From CAILAD01 sp964397085 (lineage in GTDB: Bacteria > Patescibacteriota > Saccharimonadia > CAILAD01 > BJGX01): 34,219 nt of DNA. The stretch lies in contig CAYNHH010000002.1 in NCBI GenBank assembly GCA_964397085.1, positions 1-34,219 of the forward strand, written 5' to 3'. The notes beneath the pieces were generated by a model that did no database searches, was not told the DNA's origin, and saw only the letters and a program-made list of their open reading frames with translations. Shown piece by piece: positions 1 to 8,110 of the stretch (position 1 is the first letter of the stretch; each line of letters begins with the position of its first letter). Made by a program: the position numbers and the translations under genes.

Positions 1-43
1 CGTCGATGATACTCCTTGTGGGAAAAGTAGAACGGCGCCAACA
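1..43 (+). rRNA. rrf: 5S ribosomal RNA, 3' end only
   Basis: The first ~43 bases match the 3' third of bacterial 5S rRNA. A GATGATACT segment is followed by a short CC/GG helix, then GGGAAAAGTAGAACG (the loop E side) and a terminal GGCGCCAA. This is the usual order of helix IV, loop E and the closing helix I strand. The 5' part lies outside the window, so helix I cannot be checked by pairing. A hairpin terminator follows about 30 bases downstream, as expected at the end of an rRNA operon. The 3' end is approximate. Confidence 0.75.
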
Positions 44-72
44 CACAGAATATAATAGCAATCAAAAAATTT

Positions 73-101
73 CATCCTAAGCTTTTTCTAGGATGTTTTT
101 T
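73..101 (+). terminator. Rho-independent terminator of the rRNA operon
   Basis: A 7-bp perfect stem (CATCCTA / TAGGATG) with a 9-base loop is followed by six T. It lies just after the 5S end and before the promoter of the next gene. Confidence 0.75.
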
Positions 102-173
102 GTGTGTACATCAATTTACTTTCTGTCATTCTGAATGTAAGTGATGAATCATATACTCATTTATCACTCAACC

Positions 174-212
174 TTGCATATCTTTTTCGTACAAGCTATG
201 CTTAAGCTTAAG
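174..212 (+). promoter_or_regulatory. Promoter of leader gene 230, with AAGC element
   Basis: TTGCAT (174-179), a 17-base spacer and TATGCT (197-202) form a sigma-70-type promoter. One base later comes AAGCTTAA (204-211), a variant of the AAGCRTAA element that recurs at the same place in other promoters here. A GGAAA ribosome binding site precedes the ATG. Confidence 0.65.
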
Positions 213-229
213 AATAAATAGGAAACATC

Positions 230-1351
230 ATGGCAACAAAAAAGACAAAATCAAAAAGTAATACAGCAAAGTCTACCAAATTAACTCAATTTAAATTTCG
301 CTGGTGGATGGCGGTAATCCTAGTAGCAGTTGTTGCAGTGATTGGTATTGTAGTATTGCAATTTAGTCACGCTAGTGGTGGTGATGGTGGCTGGTGTGAT
401 CAGTATTTTGCTCAGCATCCTAGTGAAGCTAAAGTTGTATGCTTTTTCGCTATTGACGACCTGAGTTCGCGAGATCCAAATAAAGTCCAGACAAACGTTA
501 CACTTGTGCAGACTGCAGATCCAGAAACAAACTTATCTGGCGCAGAAGGCTATTACTTTGATGTAGCTGGTTATCCTGGAGGGACATTAATTTGGGGTGG
601 ACCAAGCCGAGACTTTAATGGTCTGTCTGGCAAAACACTAAAGACCTGCTGGTGGCTGCGTGACACTTCTGGCGCAGCCCGCGTGAATTTAGTCATGAAA
701 ACGAATGGCAATATCATAGCGCAAGACAATCAAACCGTATCTGGAAGCTACTATAATCCGTACTGTATCAGCCAAAATATTACGAGTAATCTTCCAAATG
801 CTACTTTTGAGCTTCGATTAATTTCTGGTAGTGTACGGGCTAATCGAATGGAAGCCAGTACTACGCCTACACCGGTGGTTGCCCCTACGCAGCCAAAGCC
901 TGCTACTATTGCGCCTATCACTATCAATACCACCAAGCCAGCAACAGATGGCAGAAATGCTGCGCTTGTTTCTCAACAAGGTTCAAGTGGTGCAGGGTGT
1001 AATTTACAAAATGGCTTTAAAAGTAACGCTAGCTTTAGGGGCTGTATTGTTGAACCTAAAAAGAGCTTGAGTATTCTTGCACCCTCGTTTACGAGTTTTA
1101 CTGACAAAAATATTAATGTCTGTGTGGGTACCTTGGGGGCTGCACCAACAGTAACTTACTATTATCATAATGTGCCGGTAAAAAATACTAATGGCGCAGT
1201 GTATCAAACGACTACAAAGGCTGGTACAGAAGGTCTTGCAACACTTGTGGCATGTGGCAAACTCTCAAAAGCACCACAGTTTGAACAGATCAATATTAGC
1301 ACGCCAGAAAAGTCATTTATTACGAGTGTCACTATTAGCCAAGATCTTTAG
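230..1351 (+). CDS. Leader-family exported protein with CW/YC domain and C-terminal four-Cys domain
   Basis: Function not recognised. Residues 1-24 are Lys/Ser-rich. WW is at 25-26, a membrane helix spans about 27-44, and the S-x-A boundary is 46-48. The exported part has two modules. Residues ~50-205 hold four Cys and resemble the small domain of the 7446/8111/8789 proteins (GP, then CW, then YC, then EFR/ELR). A Pro/Thr linker follows. The last ~115 residues have C257, C272, C298 and C342 with QNGFK, RGC, CVG and ACG signatures. The SGNH hydrolase gene at 5938 ends in the same domain. There are eight exported Cys in total, which fits disulfide pairing. The gene has its own promoter and SD. 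Its 3' end overlaps the convergent trmH-like gene by 17 bases. Confidence 0.85.
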   Translation: MATKKTKSKSNTAKSTKLTQFKFRWWMAVILVAVVAVIGIVVLQFSHASGGDGGWCDQYFAQHPSEAKVVCFFAIDDLSSRDPNKVQTNVTLVQTADPETNLSGAEGYYFDVAGYPGGTLIWGGPSRDFNGLSGKTLKTCWWLRDTSGAARVNLVMKTNGNIIAQDNQTVSGSYYNPYCISQNITSNLPNATFELRLISGSVRANRMEASTTPTPVVAPTQPKPATIAPITINTTKPATDGRNAALVSQQGSSGAGCNLQNGFKSNASFRGCIVEPKKSLSILAPSFTSFTDKNINVCVGTLGAAPTVTYYYHNVPVKNTNGAVYQTTTKAGTEGLATLVACGKLSKAPQFEQINISTPEKSFITSVTISQDL

Positions 1352-1844
1352 TATTTATAAGAGAATAGAGGGCAATGCCAGTGGCGACTGATACGTTAAG
1401 AGAATTCTTGATACCGTGCATGGGTATTTCTATAGTTGCATCACTCATATTAAGAATGTCAGTATCTAGCCCATCAGTTTCTGAGCCAACAACTAGGGCA
1501 ATTTTTGAATTGGGCTTAAATGTGAAGGTGTTTTGAGTATTAGGTACTTTGTTTTCAAGAGCAATGATTTGATAGTTGTTTTCAGAATAATATTTAATCG
1601 CCTCTAGTGTTGTTTCGAAATGCTGAAACATTACTGATTCTTCGGCATCAAGTGCAGATTTGTGAATCATCTTAGTATTACTTTCAATAACTTTCTCAGG
1701 TCGAGTATCGTTTTTTGTCTGAGGGTATGGGGTGATACCACAAAGTGCAATTTCATTTACACCCGCCGCATCTGCAGTGCGAAATATTGAGCCAACGTTG
1801 TAGCAGCTACGTACATCGTTGAGAATAATTACAATCCGTTTCAT
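1335..1844 (-). CDS. SpoU/TrmH-family RNA 2'-O-ribose methyltransferase
   Basis: This is an S-adenosylmethionine-dependent enzyme of the trefoil-knot SPOUT class, expected to methylate a ribose 2'-OH in tRNA or rRNA. All three SpoU motifs are visible: NVGSIFRTADAAG (motif 1, with its Asn and Arg, residues ~16-28), VVGSETDGL (motif 2), and IPMHG followed by SLNVSVATGIALY (motif 3). At 169 aa it is the short single-domain form without an N-terminal substrate-binding extension. The target nucleotide cannot be read from sequence. On the minus strand a TATACT box ends exactly 7 bases before the ATG and no SD is visible, so the mRNA is probably leaderless. It is divergent from gene 1953. Confidence 0.9.
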   Translation of the reverse strand: MKRIVIILNDVRSCYNVGSIFRTADAAGVNEIALCGITPYPQTKNDTRPEKVIESNTKMIHKSALDAEESVMFQHFETTLEAIKYYSENNYQIIALENKVPNTQNTFTFKPNSKIALVVGSETDGLDTDILNMSDATIEIPMHGIKNSLNVSVATGIALYSLINTKDLG

Positions 1845-1851
1845 AGAATTA

Positions 1852-1857
1852 AGTATA
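1852..1857 (-). promoter_or_regulatory. -10 box of the trmH-like gene (leaderless)
   Basis: On the minus strand TATACT is followed by 7 bases and then the ATG at 1844. The -35 is weak. The distance puts the transcription start at or next to the start codon. Confidence 0.5.
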
Positions 1858-1891
1858 TCAGATCATTATTTAGTTGAATTTTCAGTATTTC

Positions 1892-1928
1892 TTGACATAC
1901 GAAAAAGCCTTGTATAGAATAAGCATAA
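1892..1928 (+). promoter_or_regulatory. Promoter of leader gene 1953, with AAGCATAA element
   Basis: A consensus TTGACA (1892-1897), a 17-base spacer and TAGAAT (1915-1920) are followed immediately by AAGCATAA (1921-1928). An AAGGAA SD lies before the ATG at 1953. Confidence 0.75.
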
Positions 1929-1952
1929 CTATTTAATATTGTAAGGAACATA

Positions 1953-2402
1953 ATGGCTACAAAAAAGACAAACAAAAAATCAGCAAAACCAAAAACCAGA
2001 ACGTCAAGTAAAGCAGTAGCCAATACAAATACAAATTTTTTTAAATGGTGGATGGTACTATTATTAGTAGCTGTTATTGCAGTAATAGGTATAGTCATTG
2101 TCAGGTTTAGTGAAGCATCGTACAACCCAAATGGTTATGTTGGTGATTACGATACTGTTGTTAGGATAGGCAAGGGATATGGCTGGAGTGTTAGGCAAAA
2201 AGACGTAGGCTTTGGTAGATATGTGTTCTATTTCAAATCAGGATCAGCTAGCCCTTCTGTCTGTTATGGATCGCTAGGTAAAAATGCTGTCGACAAAAAG
2301 TTTGGTGGCCAGAATGTATTTACGGCCCAGGCAAATAGATACAAACCGATTGATTGCGGAAGTATCCCAAGTTCTACCTATGGCTCATCGTCACCTGCTT
2401 AG
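1953..2402 (+). CDS. Leader-family small exported protein, two Cys
   Basis: The 149-aa protein is not recognised. Its leader is a Lys-rich tail, WW at 32-33, one membrane helix and S53-E54-A55. The ~94-residue exported part is rich in Gly, Tyr and Ser and contains two Cys (in SVCYG and IDCGS). The pattern of short charged and aromatic strands (YGWSVRQK, RYVFYFK) suggests a small beta-rich fold that could be closed by one disulfide. The C-terminus is Ser-rich. ATG 1953 is supported by an SD and by alignment of MATKK with paralogues. The gene has its own strong promoter. Confidence 0.85.
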   Translation: MATKKTNKKSAKPKTRTSSKAVANTNTNFFKWWMVLLLVAVIAVIGIVIVRFSEASYNPNGYVGDYDTVVRIGKGYGWSVRQKDVGFGRYVFYFKSGSASPSVCYGSLGKNAVDKKFGGQNVFTAQANRYKPIDCGSIPSSTYGSSSPA

Positions 2403-2472
2403 GGTAGATACACTTAATTCATACCATAGTATGTAAATAGATTATTACGATTCGGTCTGGAATATACTGCGT

Positions 2473-2502
2473 TTGACATGTGTAAGTATTAAGCACTACT
2501 AT
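2473..2502 (+). promoter_or_regulatory. Promoter of gene 2510
   Basis: TTGACA (2473-2478), an 18-base spacer and TACTAT (2497-2502) are followed 7 bases later by the ATG, with no SD. The spacer itself contains TAAGCAC, a partial match to the AAGC element found after other -10 boxes. Confidence 0.55.
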
Positions 2503-2509
2503 AAATTAT

Positions 2510-3148
2510 ATGCTCGAAACAATACCATTTAAGCGTCACTCTACTGATGACGCAAAATCAAGCAAAGCAAAACGACAGAATAACTCTGACCGTAAAAATG
2601 CTATGCAGCGTCAGTCATCCCCTAAGAGCGAGCATGTTGCAAAGACCAATAATACTACAAATTCATTTAAGTTTAGGCCATGGATGGTTATTGTTTTCGT
2701 GTTAGCAGTAGCCCTTATTGGTATTTTGGTACTGCGGCTTAGTAGGGCATCTGGAGGTGAACCAGCTGGTATTCCGGTAAGTATGTTTGATATTCAAAAC
2801 AAGGTTAATACTCTTGTAGCACAGCAATCAAGCTCAACTGGTGAAATAGGGGTGAGTGGGTATGCAGAGTTTCATTATTCACCCGTTACTGCTGAGGTCG
2901 TGAAAGAAGTAGTCTATTACCTCGATAGTAAATTGGTAAGTTCTAGCACTAAAAGTCCATACAGCTTTGTGTTTGATTCGAGCAGATTCCAAAATGATAG
3001 CTATGTACTTACGGCTGTTGCGTTTGATGCTAGCAACACACCTATTGCAGCAACTCAACGAACTATTGTGATAAATAACTCGGGTGGAATTTTGCAAGGT
3101 GCAAAAAACCTAGTTACTTATCCTTGGTATGCTTTGTTTAACCTATAA
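2510..3148 (+). CDS. Leader-family protein with bacterial Ig-like domain
   Basis: The 212-aa protein has a longer, less Lys-dominated N-terminal tail (1-54). The leader diverges, with PW instead of WW at 57-58, and ends S78-R79-A80. Residues ~108-185 look like a bacterial Ig-like domain: a SGYAEFHY strand, VVYYLDSKLV, then SPYSFVFD, then VLTAVAFDASN. This is the pattern of the Big/Ig-like families common in surface proteins. The last ~20 residues form a hydrophobic tail containing YPW. The protein at 11579 has the same Ig domain and a PW-containing tail, so the two are paralogues. No Cys occurs in the exported part. No SD is visible, and the -10 spacing fits a leaderless start. Confidence 0.8.
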   Translation: MLETIPFKRHSTDDAKSSKAKRQNNSDRKNAMQRQSSPKSEHVAKTNNTTNSFKFRPWMVIVFVLAVALIGILVLRLSRASGGEPAGIPVSMFDIQNKVNTLVAQQSSSTGEIGVSGYAEFHYSPVTAEVVKEVVYYLDSKLVSSSTKSPYSFVFDSSRFQNDSYVLTAVAFDASNTPIAATQRTIVINNSGGILQGAKNLVTYPWYALFNL

Positions 3149-3217
3149 CTAACTGTATTCCTTTTGATTGTTGCCCTAGAGACATTCAGTCATTCATCCT
3201 TGTGAAAGATAAGCAGT

Positions 3218-3246
3218 TTGCAAATATTCTTTTGAGCATATATAGT
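3218..3246 (+). promoter_or_regulatory. Promoter of the subtilase gene
   Basis: TTGCAA (3218-3223), a 17-base spacer and TATAGT (3241-3246) lie 9 bases before the ATG at 3256, with no SD. Confidence 0.5.
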
Positions 3247-3255
3247 TAGATATAA

Positions 3256-5850
3256 ATGGACAATCGTAATCAAAAGTCTACTGCTTCGCAATCGCGAACA
3301 ATGCATGATCATTTGCGTGGTAGCTCGCAGGCACCGCACTCTCACAATAACGCCCCAAAGCTTACAAAACGAAAGTTTAAATGGTGGCAAGGTCTAATAC
3401 TCGTTGGTGTAGTAGCGGTAATTGGCATTGTAATACTACGGTTTTCAAATGCTGGTACTGGTAGTACACTCAAAAAGCCTACTCAACCAATCATTGCAAG
3501 TAAAAGTACTCCTCTTAATAAGCTGTTTGATTTCTCAGAAGTACAATTACAGTTTTATAAAAATGCATATGTGAGCTATAACTCCACGTCCAAACGCTTT
3601 GAGAGCAAATATTATGATCTTACTGATCTCAATAATCTTTTATTTGTAGAGTACAAGGCTACAAGTGCTGCAAATACATTCCCTGTAGAGTCTGCAAAAG
3701 TCTTACAGCAACAGGCAGCAAAAAATAGTGGTAGTACGCCGTCTGATCTTACAACTTTTTATACAATTAAACTCTCTAAAGAGGTAGACACTTTTGCGCT
3801 AAGCCAGTATTTGCAAAAATATATGTTTATACAATCAGCCAGTCCACAGTCTGGTGCTGCGCAAGGAAGAACAACCCCTGACTATACTGCTTTACAGCTA
3901 TATTTACAGAATGTTGTCACTAATTATAACACCGGTCTGACGGTAGATAACAAACCATTGGTTGCCAATACTCAAGGTGATAATCTCACAAGTGCAGTAG
4001 CAGTTCCAGGTGCACTCGGAGATAAGGTGACTGTAGGAGTAATAGATTCTGGCTTTGATATTAATCATGAAGATATATCTAAGTTTAGAGCTCCAAACTC
4101 CTTCATAAAAACTGCTAATCCGGCTCTGGGTGAGACAGAGTTACCTTTCAAGGGTACCGAACAGCATGGTACTGCAGTTACCGGCCTGTTAGTAGCTGAC
4201 AAAAACAGCTTTGGTGTTACTGGTAGTGTTCCTAATGCTAAGTTACTATATGGTAACGGTAACTATATTAATTCAAGTGGACAAACTAGAAGTGGAATAG
4301 AGGTGCTACTGGGTAAAATGGGCGAGAAGATGCAGGCGGGTGATGTGATTAATATATCTATGGGCCCAAGTACTATGTGTGGCCAAGCAGAAGTAGATTT
4401 GCCTATTGGCTACTTTCCTTCAGAGAATGCAGTTCTGCAAACATTGAGGCAGAAAGGCGTAATTGTTGTAAATGCTGCGGGCAATAATAACAATAACTAT
4501 GATGATGCTTGCTACCAGGGTACGTGGATGAATAAGCCATATGGTACAGACCCAACTGACCCTAAGATATTTTTAGCTGGGGCTAGATCACCGGGAAAAT
4601 GGTGCACAGACCTTTACGGAACAGAGTTTTTAGCAAATCTAAATGCTAGATTGCCATTTTCTACCTATGGTCGACGGGTTGATATGAGTGCCTGGGGATT
4701 GTGTGTTATGAGTACAGGTAAAGTGGCGATGACTATTTCTGGGGGTGTTGGCCCAGACTATTTTAATAGCTATTCATTCGGGTTTAATGGTACATCTTCT
4801 GCTAGCCCAATGACTGCTGGTGTAATAGCTTCCTTTGTCAGTGCTTTTAAGACTAAGTTTGGTGTGGTACCTCCCATAGATACAATTCGTCAGCAGATCC
4901 TTACTACCGGTGTCGCTCAGGTTACATCCGCAGGCAGTCTAGCCGGTAATATTGGACCAATGCCTAGTGAGGAGGCTTTGTTTAGATCAGCAAACCTTAT
5001 GCCTGGTCAGCCCAATGTCAACCCATTCCCAGTTACTCCACCACCACCTCCACCACCACCGGTCGTACCTCCACCACCGCCTGTTACTCCACCACCACCC
5101 GTTGTGCCGCCAGCACGTCCTACTCCTACATCACCACCCCAAAAATCACCGCCTATCGGTTCTTATACGACGAGCAAAACAAGTGTACCACCACCAACAC
5201 CATCATTAATTGCGAGCGCCCCTGTCACTTCCGCATCAATCGACGCAATTAACTTCACTTATTTATCCAACTCAAAGATTGTACTTTCTTGGCAGACATC
5301 ACTTGACAGTACTTCGGTGGTCAATTACGGCAAAACAACCAACTATGACAACAAGATAGAAGAAAAAACAGCTACCAAATCGCACAGTGCAGAGTTTCCT
5401 GTCTCTAGCATGAATGCAGGCGATACTATTCATTACCAAATAGTATCAACCGATCAAACAGGCAAAACAATCCAGTCAGCAGATAAAACATTTACTGTAC
5501 CAGGTTACACCGTGCAAGTTGTCGTAATTGATAAGAATAAACAGGCGGTACCAAATGTGCCAGTAAAGTTAGGAGATAGTGCTTCTACGACCAATCAAGA
5601 GGGTATAGCAACCTTCTCTAATCAAACCGCAGGTGATAAGCCGGTGGTGGTAACTACCTCCAAGGGGCAGGTAACGAGCTCAATTACTGTACAGAAAAAT
5701 GCCAATGAAGCGCAAAAAGTAAGTGTAACAGTTGCGGCAGAGCAACAGGGCAATACCGCTAGTGTAGTGATTGTGGTGATTGTGCTGGTACTCGTGGTAA
5801 TACTTGGTGCGGCAGGATATTTCTTCATCAAAAAACGGCAAGAGTTTTAG
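3256..5850 (+). CDS. Membrane-anchored subtilisin-like serine protease (S8)
   Basis: The 864-aa multidomain surface protease has WW at 43-44, a helix at ~46-62 and the S64-N65-A66 boundary. A ~190-residue N-terminal region may act as a propeptide. The S8 catalytic domain follows: Asp264 in VIDSGFD, His304 in QHGTAV, oxyanion Asn410 in AAGN and Ser514 in GTSSASP. Four Cys occur in this domain. Residues ~594-635 are a Pro-rich spacer. Then come an FN3-like domain (SWQTSLDSTSVVNYG) and a carboxypeptidase-regulatory-like domain (VPNVPVKLGD, then TNQEGIATF). The C-terminus is a second membrane helix (~836-856) ending in KKRQ. If the leader is cleaved after A66, only the C-terminal anchor remains. 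Substrate unknown. Host proteins or envelope proteins are both plausible. Confidence 0.9.
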   Translation: MDNRNQKSTASQSRTMHDHLRGSSQAPHSHNNAPKLTKRKFKWWQGLILVGVVAVIGIVILRFSNAGTGSTLKKPTQPIIASKSTPLNKLFDFSEVQLQFYKNAYVSYNSTSKRFESKYYDLTDLNNLLFVEYKATSAANTFPVESAKVLQQQAAKNSGSTPSDLTTFYTIKLSKEVDTFALSQYLQKYMFIQSASPQSGAAQGRTTPDYTALQLYLQNVVTNYNTGLTVDNKPLVANTQGDNLTSAVAVPGALGDKVTVGVIDSGFDINHEDISKFRAPNSFIKTANPALGETELPFKGTEQHGTAVTGLLVADKNSFGVTGSVPNAKLLYGNGNYINSSGQTRSGIEVLLGKMGEKMQAGDVINISMGPSTMCGQAEVDLPIGYFPSENAVLQTLRQKGVIVVNAAGNNNNNYDDACYQGTWMNKPYGTDPTDPKIFLAGARSPGKWCTDLYGTEFLANLNARLPFSTYGRRVDMSAWGLCVMSTGKVAMTISGGVGPDYFNSYSFGFNGTSSASPMTAGVIASFVSAFKTKFGVVPPIDTIRQQILTTGVAQVTSAGSLAGNIGPMPSEEALFRSANLMPGQPNVNPFPVTPPPPPPPPVVPPPPPVTPPPPVVPPARPTPTSPPQKSPPIGSYTTSKTSVPPPTPSLIASAPVTSASIDAINFTYLSNSKIVLSWQTSLDSTSVVNYGKTTNYDNKIEEKTATKSHSAEFPVSSMNAGDTIHYQIVSTDQTGKTIQSADKTFTVPGYTVQVVVIDKNKQAVPNVPVKLGDSASTTNQEGIATFSNQTAGDKPVVVTTSKGQVTSSITVQKNANEAQKVSVTVAAEQQGNTASVVIVVIVLVLVVILGAAGYFFIKKRQEF

Positions 5851-5877
5851 CTAGGCTATCGTGATCTTATTGCTACT

Positions 5878-5914
5878 TTGACAAAGAATATACCAGTGGT
5901 ATAATCAAGCATAA
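5878..5914 (+). promoter_or_regulatory. Promoter of the SGNH gene, with AAGCATAA element
   Basis: TTGACA (5878-5883), a 16-base spacer and TATAAT (5900-5905) are followed by C and AAGCATAA (5907-5914). Both boxes are consensus. Confidence 0.75.
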
Positions 5915-5937
5915 GAACTACTTAATTATAAGCTAAT

Positions 5938-7365
5938 ATGGCAACCAAAAAATCAAAATCAAACGTCGCTCGCTCAGCCAAGAAACAATCATTCAAATTT
6001 AAATGGTGGATGGCGGTTATTGGGGTGGGTGTAATAGCCTTAGTTGGTATTGCGGTCTTACAGTATAGTCGAGCAGGAACTAGTGATTTAGCAGCATCTG
6101 CGCCCAAAGGCCCGGTCTACTGGATAGGCGACTCGTTGAGCACTCATATGATGGCCTATACAGACTCTCGTGGAAGCTTACAGACCAAGCTTCAGGCCAA
6201 TGGTTTTACTCCGGCATTTATCAACCAAAACCCTGGACGATCTATTACCCAGGCTGGTTTTAATGCCCAGAATGCATTGCAGGCAGTGGATGCTGATAAT
6301 AAAAACTACTGCCCAAATGCTACCGATCCCGCAATTGTTAGCTATTGTAAGAGTCACAATAATGAGTACAATCCTATAAAGGCAGCCAAGACAATTGTAC
6401 TGTTTATAGGCACCAATCCAGAAACTAGTACCGACAGCTTCAGTGATCTGCAAAAGCAACTACTGAGCAAGCTTAGGTCTATCAACCCAACTGCGCGGTA
6501 TGTATGGGGGGATATAGGCTCACCAGGTAGCAAGGCAAAGGCAATTAGCGATGAGTCTGTGAATTTCGAACGGCTCTTTCACCCAGAGTTATCTGTGGAA
6601 GCCACACGTCAGAAACTAGCTGATGTGTATGAAGCTGGTAGAATCAGAGTACAGAATAATCTTTTTACGATATACCGTAACTCCGTACCACTCAACTACA
6701 GCATAATTAGCCAGTTCAAATTCTTATGGGGAGCGAATTCAGATATTAGCCAATTGGTTCAAAAGTCGAGCCTTGCAGACCCCAATGGCTTTTTAAGTGC
6801 TGATGGTGTGCATTACACTACTACTGGAGCTCCCAAGCTGGCTGACTACGCAGTGGCTTCTCTTGCTAACGGGAATTTTGGAACTACTACCACCATTCCA
6901 AATTTTATCGATTTAACTGCACAGCTAAAAATGAACTTTACTGATCCACCTAGTAATATTGTAGTAAGTCAGACTGGAGTATCAGACACAGGGTGCAAGC
7001 AACAAAATGGTTTTAAAACCAACACTACATATAGGGGTTGTACGGTTACGAGCACGACTCCGTTAGTGGTCAAATCAAAAACTGACTCTTCAAATAATAA
7101 TCAACGATTCTTATTCCCCAACAAGAAACTTACCATTTGCGTGGGCTCAATTAGTACGGATAGCACGAAGCCACTTACGATTACACTTAGCTCTAAAGGC
7201 GTAGTTATTTCGACTGTACTAGCTCAATATGGTACAGCAAATGATTTGGCCAAAGTTGTGGCATGTGGCAGCACTACTGTAGCTATTAATGATATCGATT
7301 CACTTACTATTAGCTCTCCGGCACAGACATATATGAATAGTATGATTATTGAGATTGCCAAATAG
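5938..7365 (+). CDS. Leader-family SGNH/GDSL hydrolase with C-terminal four-Cys domain
   Basis: The leader has WW at 23-24, a helix and S44-R45-A46. The exported catalytic domain (~55-310) matches SGNH hydrolases. Gly64-Asp65-Ser66 carries the nucleophile Ser, Gly158-Thr159-Asn160 is block III, and Asp289-Gly-Val-His292 supplies the other triad members. Such enzymes are esterases or acyltransferases acting on acetylated polysaccharides, peptidoglycan or lipids, but the substrate cannot be told here. The last ~125 residues carry C353, C368, C401 and C443 with QNGFK, RGC, CVG and ACG signatures, homologous to the C-terminus of gene 230 with almost the same spacing. The domain may bind the cell surface. 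The start is fixed by MATKK alignment and the promoter. Confidence 0.88.
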   Translation: MATKKSKSNVARSAKKQSFKFKWWMAVIGVGVIALVGIAVLQYSRAGTSDLAASAPKGPVYWIGDSLSTHMMAYTDSRGSLQTKLQANGFTPAFINQNPGRSITQAGFNAQNALQAVDADNKNYCPNATDPAIVSYCKSHNNEYNPIKAAKTIVLFIGTNPETSTDSFSDLQKQLLSKLRSINPTARYVWGDIGSPGSKAKAISDESVNFERLFHPELSVEATRQKLADVYEAGRIRVQNNLFTIYRNSVPLNYSIISQFKFLWGANSDISQLVQKSSLADPNGFLSADGVHYTTTGAPKLADYAVASLANGNFGTTTTIPNFIDLTAQLKMNFTDPPSNIVVSQTGVSDTGCKQQNGFKTNTTYRGCTVTSTTPLVVKSKTDSSNNNQRFLFPNKKLTICVGSISTDSTKPLTITLSSKGVVISTVLAQYGTANDLAKVVACGSTTVAINDIDSLTISSPAQTYMNSMIIEIAK

Positions 7366-7402
7366 TTGTAAGTGTAGTATATATTCTGTATAGTAAGCGT
7401 AA
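7366..7402 (+). promoter_or_regulatory. Promoter of the 7446-8111-8789 cluster, with AAGCGTAA element
   Basis: TTGTAA (7366-7371), a 17-base spacer and TATAGT (7389-7394) are followed immediately by AAGCGTAA (7395-7402). No comparable promoter is visible in the two short gaps further down the cluster, so it may drive all three genes. Confidence 0.7.
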
Positions 7403-7445
7403 GTATTAATAAATCAATAATAAATCAATAATAAATAGGAAGTAT

Positions 7446-8066
7446 ATGGCAGTTAAAAAAACAACAAAAAAGTCCTCTAAAAAAAGTAATGTTTCTCGAT
7501 CTGCTCAGCTCACGCAGTTTAAATTCAAGTGGTGGATGGCGGTTGCCCTAATAGGAGTAATTGCAGTAATAGGTGTGGTTATAGTGAGATTTAGTTATGC
7601 AAGTGATGTGAATCATACCTACAGGCTTGATGCACCGTCTTTCCGTCATACAGATACTGTATGGCAACATGGCGTAGATCTACCTGGTCTTGGTGGTGGC
7701 GTGAAGTCACATAGTATATATACAATGCAAAGTGCAGCTTATCAATACCGCCAAGTATATGGCCCATACCTTAACCTGCCATATTCTAAATACATTGATG
7801 TTTGTTGGTTGGTCAATACATCGCGATATGATACCAGAGTTACTTTTGATGTGTCAGCATGGGAGGGCCAGGTGATACTTGGTGCGCATAATAATGTTAC
7901 GTTAAATGGAAACTATGTTAATAAAACCCTGCCAGGGTTTGGTTACCCAGGTTACTGTGTACAAAATATACCTCTAGGTAACTATAAAGATGGTGTTGAG
8001 TTTAGATTCAATGTCTTATATGGAGATTTAAACTTCAATGGTGTAACATATCGCCAACATAACTAA
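7446..8066 (+). CDS. Leader-family small exported protein, tandem copy 1
   Basis: The 206-aa protein is first of three adjacent paralogues. Its leader is Lys-rich, with WW at 29-30 and the S50-Y51-A52 boundary. The ~150-residue exported domain is not recognised. It has LGGGVK, a GPYLNLPYSKYIDVCW strand, a YVNKT-PGFGYPGYC segment and a C-terminal GVTYRQHN. Two Cys lie in the CW and YC motifs. The order of short beta strands suggests a beta-sandwich of carbohydrate-binding type, but that is inference. Gene 230 contains a related domain. An SD (AGGAAG) precedes the ATG. Confidence 0.87.
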   Translation: MAVKKTTKKSSKKSNVSRSAQLTQFKFKWWMAVALIGVIAVIGVVIVRFSYASDVNHTYRLDAPSFRHTDTVWQHGVDLPGLGGGVKSHSIYTMQSAAYQYRQVYGPYLNLPYSKYIDVCWLVNTSRYDTRVTFDVSAWEGQVILGAHNNVTLNGNYVNKTLPGFGYPGYCVQNIPLGNYKDGVEFRFNVLYGDLNFNGVTYRQHN

Positions 8067-8110
8067 GGTTGGCAAGGACTACTAGTATAGGTATTTAACA
8101 AAAGGAAACC

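Noticed and set aside
5035..5150. CCA-rich tract as a CRISPR or simple-repeat array
   Set aside because: It is the in-frame Pro-rich linker of the subtilase. No regular spacer-repeat structure is present anywhere in the window.
4952..5209. Short His/Leu-rich frame inside the subtilase gene
   Set aside because: A frame-shifted reading of the Pro-rich (CCA/CCT) spacer, hence the His/Leu repeats.
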